Shown: positions 56,878-64,000 of the stretch, one piece after another | Position numbering within the stretch: position 1 is the first letter of the stretch | Layout of the letters: each line of letters opens with the position of its first letter | Source of the DNA: Excoecaria cochinchinensis | Taxonomy: Eukaryota > Streptophyta > Magnoliopsida > Malpighiales > Euphorbiaceae | Length of the DNA: 64,000 nt | Assembly: GCA_947683425.1 (NCBI GenBank) | Contig: CANTUQ010000055.1 | Coordinates: forward strand, 23,554,001 to 23,618,000 | Direction: 5' to 3' | Made by a program: the position numbers and the translations under genes | Notes under the pieces: model-generated | Told to the model about the DNA's origin: nothing | Databases searched by the model: none | The model's input: the letters and a program-made list of their open reading frames with translations, nothing else

Positions 56878-58751
56878 ACAAATCGATCTAAGTATGGCCT
56901 AAACACACGATTCATCAGATCCATAAAAGCTGCTGGAGCATTTGTCAAACCAAACGGCATCACAAGAAACTCATAGTGGCCATACCTAGTCCGAAATGCA
57001 GTCTCAACCACATCTGCATCCTGAACACGAAGCTGGTAGTACCCTGATCGAAGATCTATCTTGGAAAAGACACCCGCACCTCGAAGCTGATCAAATAAAT
57101 CTTCAATCCTAGGCAATGGATACTTATTCTTCACTGTAACTTTATTAATCTGCCTGTAGTCGATACACATCCGCAATGATCCATCTTTCTTCTTGACAAA
57201 CAGAACTGGAGCTCCCCAAGGAGATATTCTCGGTCTAATAAACCCCTTATCCAATAACTCTTGTAGCTGAGATTTAAGTTCCCTCAACTCTACAGGAGCC
57301 ATCCGATAAGGTGCTCTCGAAATAGGTGTTGTACCTGGCATAATCTCAATGGACAACTCAACCTCTGTCTCAGGAGGCAAACCAGGCAACTCGCTCGGGA
57401 ACACATCACTAAACTCCCGCACTACAGGAATATCCTCAATCTGAACCTGATCCCTCCTGGAATCTAACACAACTGCTAGAAAAGCCTCACAACCTTTCCT
57501 GATAAATCTCTTGGCTTGCATCGCAGAAATAACATTATTCACAGAACTAGCACCCAAACCTTTCAAAAACACAAGAGACTGACTTCTATCCCGAAGTACA
57601 ACTGTCTTCCTATGGCAATCAACTACAACCCGATGCTTCTCCAACCAGTCCATACCCATAATCAAGTCAAACTCTTTGAAGGGTAACTCAATCAGATCCG
57701 CTGGAAGCACAGCTCCCTCAACAATCAGAGGACAACTCCTAAAAACTCTACTCACACTGACACTATGCCCTAATGGACTGGTCACACAAATCTCATAATC
57801 TAACTGATCAACTGAATGCAATTTATCAACAATTTTATCTGTGCACAAATATGAGTGTGTGGAACCAGGATCAATTAGAGCATACAACTCAGTGTCATGG
57901 AGTAGGAACTTACCAGCAATAACGTCAGGCGCATCCTGCTCATCTCTGGCTCTCATAGCATAAGCTCTAACGGCACCCTGAGGAGGATGCTCAACAGTCT
58001 CAGAAGCAGCTCCCTCTCTATGCCGACCACCTCTACCTCTACCTCGGCCTCTGCCACGGGTAGCCTGAGAAGCATTCGAACCGACCCTACTGCCCTCTCT
58101 CTGGGAACCTGAATCCTCATGCAACCTCGGACAACTGGCCAACTGATGCTCCGAACTCCCACACCTGAAGCATGCACCGGAGAGCCACCTACACTCACCC
58201 CGATGTGACTTACTACAATGAGGACAAACTGATGTAGTCTCTGCTCTACCACCCCTACCAGAACCTGACACAGCTGTAAAACCCTGTCGTCTACCTCTAG
58301 AAGCCGGGCCAGAAGATGACTCATCCTGTGGGTTCCTAGATCTCTTACCCGAAGAAGATCCTCCACGAGAAGAACTCCTCCTCTGAGCTCTCTCTCTCAT
58401 CACAGTCTCAGACAACTCAGCTCTCACAGCAGCCTCTACAATCTGGTAGTAACTGACCCCAGGTATACACATCAAGGAAATCAAAGCATTCTTCAATGAC
58501 TCATTTAACCCTGCCTCGAAATGCTTGCATCTAAAGTCATCAGTCATAACTCCTCGTGGGGCATAGCGAGATAACCTGTTGAACTCTTTCTCATAATCCG
58601 CTACAGACATGGCCCTCTGTCTCAAACCCAAAAACTGCGCCCATCTCGCATCTCTATAAGTCTGAGTGATGTACTTCTTTGTGAACTCACCCTCAAAGAA
58701 CTCCCAAGTAATCGGATCCGGTAGCTGAGGATGCCTGCAAACCAATTCCCA
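56878..58751 (-). pseudogene. G gag (main part), protease, RT 5' part
   Basis: Continues gag after the nonsense codon (ITWEFFEGEFTKKYI, AMSVADYEKEFNRLSRYAP). Two cysteine motifs follow (CPHCSKSHRGEC and CFRCGSSEHQLASC), the second close to a classical CX2CX4HX4C knuckle, and an Arg/Gly-rich stretch. Protease LIDPGSTHSYL; RT with CIDYRQINKVTVKNKYPLP and MPFGLTNAPAAFM. The frame ends where solo LTR H inserted, a few codons before the catalytic Asp pair. About 625 codons. Confidence 0.93.
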
Positions 58752-59135
58752 TCATTCAAAAGCAGACCCCTGAAGAAGAGCTAATGCACACTCTGGCTGC
58801 TGGTCAGGAGGACACCGAATCTCTCTCAAGGCATGCTTCACTTTGTCTAACCATCTCTCTGTGATCTCAGACTCATTCAAACCAGTACCATAGAAATCCT
58901 CAACTCCTGCCCTTCTCAAATTCTCCATAGGTGCTCTAGGAGCAGTCACTCTCTCCAAAACCCTAGCCATGTCCTGATGCAGTCTAAACATAGCCTCAAA
59001 GGGCATAGCTGCGGCCTCGGGCTGGACCCTAGCATGCTGAGCCGACGCAGTAATAGAAACAGACTGATCTACAGCGGGAGGATTCACACTCTCGGCGGAT
59101 TCCTCACGCGCACCATGAGCAGAATTAGAAGCCAT
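58752..59135 (-). pseudogene. G gag N-terminus with premature TGA
   Basis: MASNSAHGAREESAESV to SAFE (127 codons), then TGA (58754-58752), then TGG with the frame otherwise unchanged. A Trp codon changed to TGA by one G-to-A step fits. The ATG directly follows an acceptor-like GTTTGTTTAG (59136-59145), so gag may be expressed from a spliced RNA. Confidence 0.88.
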
Positions 59136-59240
59136 CTAAACAAACAAGAAACAACCGTATCAGCCAACACAGATCTAGACACAAACACATCTAAGAAACT
59201 CAGAACAATCACAATAACACCCAGACACGCCTAAACCTAT

Positions 59241-59252
59241 GCTCTGATACCA
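59241..59252 (-). promoter_or_regulatory. Primer binding site of G (initiator tRNA-Met)
   Basis: TGGTATCAGAGC on the minus strand, five bases after the LTR end. This is the common primer of chromoviruses and many copia elements. Confidence 0.93.
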
Positions 59253-59257
59253 CTAAC

Positions 59258-61703
59258 TGTAACACCCCCTTCCCATACGTAGGCGATCCCATCCGAGAAA
59301 GAGTGAGATGCCGTATGAGTAAAGGTGTCACCAAACAAGTACAAAGTAAAATATACATTCATTCAAACATACATTCAGAAAATACAGAATAATTAAAAAC
59401 TTTACATGCAGAAAGCAAAAGCTGATCATGCATTACTATAATAAACTATTACAATAATGATCTGATCAACTAGCTGATACAAAATAATATTACATATACA
59501 AAATATCGATACAAAAGCGGAAGCTGATACAAAACTGATACAGAGAGTTCTATACAAAAAGAATCATCACTGCTACAAAACTGAGCCCTACACTAATCCC
59601 TTTTGTGTTGGCTTGATGACGGCGACTCTCCCAAATCAAACGCCTTCCGCACCTGCACGGGTAAAAACACCGTGCTAAGCGATAAACGCTTAGTGGGGAA
59701 ACACACATAAATTATGGACGGCCACTCACAGTGGTCGTCAAGGCATAACACATTCACAATGGCAGAATGCAAGGACTATTACATAATCCATATAAACATG
59801 CTCGCATTTAAAAGCCATACATTCAGTATCTCATAATCATATACATTACAGAATAAACCAGCATGTATTTCATCATTAAACTCATTCAGATATTCCATTC
59901 AAAGCCAGATCAGATCAGAACAATTCCATTAACATTTAAAGAACACCTGCTGACTCTAGATAGTGGATAACGAGTGTACTGAGGGTACCTTACGGGTACG
60001 AATCGAATACTGAGGGTACCTCACAGGTACAAGTCAAATATTATTTATTTATCAAAACATATTATTCATATACTGAGGGGACCTTAAACAAGATCCTAAT
60101 ACTGAAGGGTTCGCGAGGAACCAAACGGGGACCTGATCGGGGTCCAAACTGAACTGAGGGCTATAGCTAAAAGACTCTATTAGGCATGCCTAACTATCCA
60201 CTTACTCGACTCTAGCAGGTTATGCGACATTCAAATCACATTTCAGAGTACGGAATATAACTCATCAGAAAATCATGGTATCACGCATATCAAAGCATCA
60301 AACAGTAAGACATGCATCATACTACAGTAAAGTCCATTCAGAAGGAATACCAAATTCATTTCTGAGTTAAAAACTAGGAAATTTCGGAAAAACAAGCTGA
60401 ACGGAGAAGCGGGCGAGATTGGCTGGTCACAAGGCGTGACTGGCCTTCCCAACAGGCAGGTCACGCGACGTGGCCGAGGGTCACGCGACGTGACTTGCTT
60501 GTTCCTCGCCGGTCACGTTGCGTGATCTTCACAAATCACGCAACGCTCTCGCAGGTCACGGCGTTACTGGGCGTCACGTCTCGTGACGTGCTATTCGTTC
60601 GCTTGCGTGATCTCGCAGATCACGCCTCGCCTTCGCAGGTCGCACGACGTGACCGAAGATCACGTCCCGTGACTTGCTTGTTCTTCAGCTGGTCACGCGA
60701 CTGGCTTCTCAGTAGGCAGGTCACGGCATGACCGAGGGTCACATCTCGTGACTTGCCTTCTTTCGTAGCGAGTCACGCGACAAAGAAGAACTTCAACAGT
60801 ACCTCGATTTTCCAGAATTTCCAGAACACAGAATTCAATCCCAATTTGATTTAAAACCATACGAACCTGTTTTTACCTTCCAGAAATCATCTCAAACAAC
60901 ATAGGCCACAATCATACAACTCAATTCATCCAATAATTAACCAAATCAAATCAAGAACATATGCATTCAATCTTACAAGAACATAAACCCTAGAATTTTA
61001 CAGTAGATTCAAAATCACACAATTTCACAAATAAACATTCCCAAACCTGGATTCTAAGCTTCTAACACCTAGTCCCACTGCTCCCAGCAACCTCTTTGCC
61101 TTTGGGATCGCGTGGAGCCTCAGCTAGAACACAAACACAGCAAGAATATTCACAAAGAAAACCCTAAGTTAAATCTAAACTTAAGGAAGAAGAAGAAGAA
61201 AATTACAGTAAGACAAAGATAAGGATATGCGCTTACCAAGTTAGGAGCAAGAGTGAGCAATCTCCACAACACAATTTGATTAGCAGTTAACAAGCAGTAA
61301 TTAGGAGAGGGAAAAAGGAAGAAGAAGATGAAGGTTGAAGGGAAAAACGTGAATCTGATTTCTTTTCACTCTTCCTTCATTTCTTTCTTCATTTTTCCTT
61401 AACCTAATACACATGTCATCCTTTAGGTGATGAAGCTTGCTCACTCATACCCTAACTCCCTACACAACACTCACACTTAATGCATACTCCACTAAAACAC
61501 CCTACAATGGTATGCTCCAATGTACACAAATATTTCTCACGTAATTAACATACTAGTGCCATGAATGCACCCACACAATAATAAAACCCCAAAAACATAC
61601 ACTTTACTAAAATACCCTTATGAAATGCTGAACACATGCGAATGCTTACACATACAGACAGACAGACAGGCTCATTCTACTAGGGGGCAAATGGGGTGTG
61701 ACA
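59258..61703 (-). mobile_element. 5' LTR of G (2446 bp)
   Basis: Same length and ends as the left copy. The GTCACG dyad cluster is at 60412-60777, with a few substitutions that break dyads (for example ATCACGTC in place of one site). Confidence 0.93.
60412..60777. repeat. GTCACG dyad cluster, right LTR of G
   Basis: Counterpart of 50940-51305. Confidence 0.85.
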
Positions 61704-62665
61704 GACTGTGCCACCACCGCAGCAGCAGGAGCCACCTAGGACCCCCTCGGACTTCGACTTCGAGATCACGATGGACGACCTCTTCGCCGCTTCACCGGCG
61801 TCCAGAGCACCGACTCCAGTCCCATCACCGAGCGCCAGGGTACAGAGGTCTATCCATGGGCCCTCCAAGAGATACCACCCGTACTCCCGAGGTGATCCAG
61901 GGGCATCCAACTCCTCGGCACCACCGCCAGAGCCAGCACCGCAGCAGCTTGTACAGCCTGACTTCTCTCAGCTCCTTACCTCCATATTTACAGCCTTGGA
62001 GCGGCGATAGGATGAGAGGGATAGGGCTATCCACGAGAGGTTGGATCGCCAGCAGGCTGCCGTTCAGGAGCAGTCCCAGTCGGTGGAGCGTTTAGCCCGA
62101 GAGCAGGCCGGCTACATGGAGCATACGACTCGGGAGCAGGCTCAGGCCTTGGAGGTTTTCAGGGATGAGCAGGCACGGGCCTTGGAGGCTTTCAGAGGGG
62201 AGCAGATGAGGATGTTTGAGCAGATTGCTCAGGGGCAGAGGGAGTTGAGACAGCAGCTCGCTCATAATTTGAGGACGTCACAGGACCAGGCGTCTCAGAG
62301 GGTCGATATGACCCTACAGATGATTGATGAGTCACTTGACTCTCTGAGATCCCGCGTCCAGGCGATGGAGGGGATTCTCCCACCTCTTTCTCAGACCATG
62401 AGGGAGGTTAGAGAGCAGACGGAGCAGAGCCTGGAGCAGAGGAGAAAGGCCGCCAGCGAGCAGACCATTCAGTTGAGCCAAGCCTTCAAGAAGTTGGGAG
62501 ATAAGGTTTCTGAGACCTTAAGGTTTATGACTACCTGTACCCAGCCCTTCTTAGATGGCTACGCTCAGATCCGGTTTAGGCGGGCCCATGATCACGAGGC
62601 AAGACCCTCTACGGCTCAGCCAGTTCCACCTCCACCAGGGACCGTGCATATATCGGATGATGAGG
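61704..62665 (+). pseudogene. 3' sense gene of D, C-terminal half
   Basis: After the repeated GACTG the frame of the N-terminal half goes on: a Pro/Gln-rich segment (PPPQQQEPPRTPSDFDFE), an acidic and Ser/Pro-rich part, a TAG at 62008 (Gln fits: ERR-stop-DERDRAI), then a long coiled coil rich in Gln and Glu (REQAQALEVFRDEQARALEA, heptad-like, about 62041-62500) and a Pro-rich end. The stop at 62668 comes from LTR I, which cut the gene after TGAGG (62661-62665), so the true C-terminus is unknown. The coiled coil suggests self-association; role unknown. Confidence 0.72.
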
Positions 62666-64000
62666 TGTAACACCCCGAATATACCCTAGTCGGATTAGGG
62701 TAAGTTTAGGGTGTAACGGAAACCGAATGTGATCGAAATAGGGACGGAAGTGTTAAAAAGGACGCAACCGTCATTAATTTAAAAGTTTCAGCGGGTTTCG
62801 GTAAGCTGGACAGTTATATCATCGTGTCTTAAACAACATGAAAATAATTATTTTGGTGATTAAAAATGTGTAATCGAATGAAGGAAGTGATTAATTGTAG
62901 TAAAAGAATGTGACTAGTTTTATTTGTGTAAGGTAGGGGTATTTCGGTCATTTTGTAATTAAGGATTAAATTGATTGAATTAGTTAATTAAGTGCGCCAA
63001 TGTATGTAATAGAAAAGTGAAATGCCAATTGATGGAAAGGAAGTAAGGAAAGGGATTAAAAGAGATGTTTGACAGAAATATCAACTTTGGACCATTGAAG
63101 TGGTGACATGTGGCACTTGGGATTAGGATGAAGTTATGGCCATAATTAAGCAATTTTGACTTCATTTTTAGGCCATTCTTGGCCGGCCAAGTGAGGAAAA
63201 GAGAGAGAGAGAGAGAGAGAGCCCAGCCTCCTCCTTCCTCACGCCAATCCCCTAATTCAAGTGCCTAAATCAAGTTAAAAAGGTATGTTGCGTAATTGTA
63301 TCTCTTCTTCTTCTTCTTTAATTATAAGTTTCAGAATTTATATAGAAATTATGGTTATTAGATATGCTAACATGTAATTTTATGGGTTTTGATGAGGAAA
63401 TTGGATGATTGTGATCATGAAAGAATATGGGAGTAGAGGAGTGCAACTAATTGAACTAAAAGGAGCAAAGGAAGTGAGGTTTAAAAACTAGTTTGATTTG
63501 ATGTGTTTTGATGATAAATAATATTATTTTGAGCTGTATTTGAATGATATGTGTTGAATCTATGATGTTGATAGTGAGTGTTGGCTTTAGATTGTTAAAA
63601 TTGTGCATGTGAGTAGGATTTGATGAAAACTGTGTTAGGAAATACTTGACCTTTCTTCGGTTCTTAGGTTCTATCAAGAGTTTTAGAACTATAAATGGTA
63701 TCAAAAAAGAACCGTTCGAAAGCTAAGACATATTCCTACTAATGTCTTAGAAATAATCTTGAGCAAATTCTAGCTCTAACTATCTCAAAAGTGGTCATGA
63801 AGTAGAGCTATCTTCCCTGGCCGGGTTCAGGGGAGCAGTGTATATTGTTTTGCTCATATCTGGAGATTTAGATGTCCAAATTAACTGCAGTTTGTTCTAT
63901 ATGAAATATAACATCCCAAGGATCATTTGTTAAGAAGGATGTTTTGCCTAAAATATGAGTTTTAGAGGTCCGTTTAGGCTGTTGAAGTTTGAAGTGGAAA
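62666..64000 (+). mobile_element. LTR I, Tekay/Del type, partial
   Basis: Starts TGTAACACCCCGAATATACC. The start and 63560-63800 are diverged copies of LTR E (for example CTTTCTTCGGTT and GAGTGTTGGCT). (GA)n at 63200-63221 and a donor AAG/GTATGT near 63283. No gene within the window. Whether it is a 5' LTR or another solo LTR cannot be seen. Confidence 0.82.
63200..63221. repeat. (GA)n microsatellite
   Basis: About eleven GA units in LTR I, ahead of the CT-rich leader. Confidence 0.95.

Larger units (their letters stand above)
59136..61236 (-). other. Possible 5' intron of G covering the PBS
   Basis: Donor TTG/GTAAGC in the right LTR (61236; GTAAGT in the left copy) and acceptor TTTAG next to the gag ATG. 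The 2.1-kb intron would remove the PBS. Weaker than the case in D because only one element shows it fully. Confidence 0.4.
49786..61703 (-). mobile_element. Element G: Tekay/Del-type chromovirus, split by H
   Basis: Flanked by GACTG (49781-49785 and 61704-61708). Two 2446-bp LTRs with about 24 differences by eye, i.e. about 1%. Initiator-tRNA-Met PBS; gag with CCHC-like fingers; protease, RT, RNase H, integrase and a C-terminal chromodomain. A nonsense codon in gag and solo LTR H inside RT disable it. Confidence 0.93.
19113..62665 (+). mobile_element. Element D: Tat-type Ty3/gypsy with extra genes (interrupted)
   Basis: 5' LTR 19113-21136, PBS 21138-21155, leader, gag 22055-23314, pol 23315-26822 plus 44229-45801, antisense gene 47582-46192, divergent promoter-like region 47650-47880, and sense gene 48772-49785 plus 61704-62665. 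It is interrupted by E with F (26823-44228), by G with H (49786-61703) and by LTR I (from 62666). The 3' LTR is not in the window. That the two extra genes belong to D rests on the absence of any LTR boundary between 45801 and 48772; this is inference. An antisense gene behind pol is known from Grande and Retand type Tat elements. Confidence 0.75.

Noticed and set aside
1..64000. Host genes, tRNA or rRNA genes, telomere or centromere satellite
   Set aside because: Every long frame falls into a retrotransposon domain, and tRNA-like matches are only the 12-18 base primer sites.

Overview
The window is a stack of nested plant LTR retrotransposons. I see no host gene, tRNA, rRNA or CRISPR array. 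The element types (Tat and Athila lineages of Ty3/gypsy plus a chromodomain-bearing Tekay/Del-type chromovirus), tRNA-derived primer sites, long AT-rich LTRs and GT-AG introns point to heterochromatin of a flowering plant with a large genome, probably a eudicot. The species is not identifiable from the sequence.

Layout. Element A (1-9449, +) is a Tat-type deletion derivative: PBS, two fused gag remnants, a long non-coding tail with a 48-bp minisatellite, and a 3' LTR. A sits in the 5' LTR of element B (9450-12752, +), whose gag lacks the capsid core. B is split by element C (12753-19112, - strand; 3' LTR, tail repeats, RNase H and a damaged integrase). C is split by element D (from 19113, +), the most complete Tat element: 5' LTR, PBS, gag, protease, G-patch-like motif, RT, two RNases H, integrase, then an antisense two-exon gene and a sense gene, with a divergent promoter-like region between them. 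D's polymerase is interrupted by solo LTR E (26823-44228, target duplication GTTAG). E is itself split by Athila element F (29415-42938, - strand, duplication ATGAT). D's sense gene is interrupted by chromovirus G (49786-61703, - strand, duplication GACTG), whose RT is split by Tat solo LTR H (54574-56872, duplication CTACT). A last Tekay-type LTR, I, starts at 62666 and leaves the window.

F is young and looks intact: two 1789-bp LTRs differ at about 8 positions by eye, the gag-pol frame of 1824 codons is open, and a 3' gene is present. G is older (two 2446-bp LTRs, about 24 differences) and carries a nonsense codon in gag plus insertion H. D is decayed. Its clear nonsense mutations are C-to-T or G-to-A, and most are CAG-to-TAG, the plant CHG methylation context.

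The signals most worth a second look are not the enzymes. (1) A roughly 73-bp tandem repeat with a 31-35 bp hairpin and paired arm changes occurs in F's LTRs, again inside F upstream of its 3' gene, and in the unrelated LTR E. (2) Every LTR examined carries its own cluster of short dyad-symmetric motifs upstream of the transcription start. (3) In both D and F the 3' gene has an LTR-like internal promoter followed by an intron of about 0.7 kb. (4) All Tat LTRs contain a second copy of the PBS core behind a hairpin. (5) LTR donors paired with pre-gag acceptors would splice the PBS out of gag-pol mRNA.
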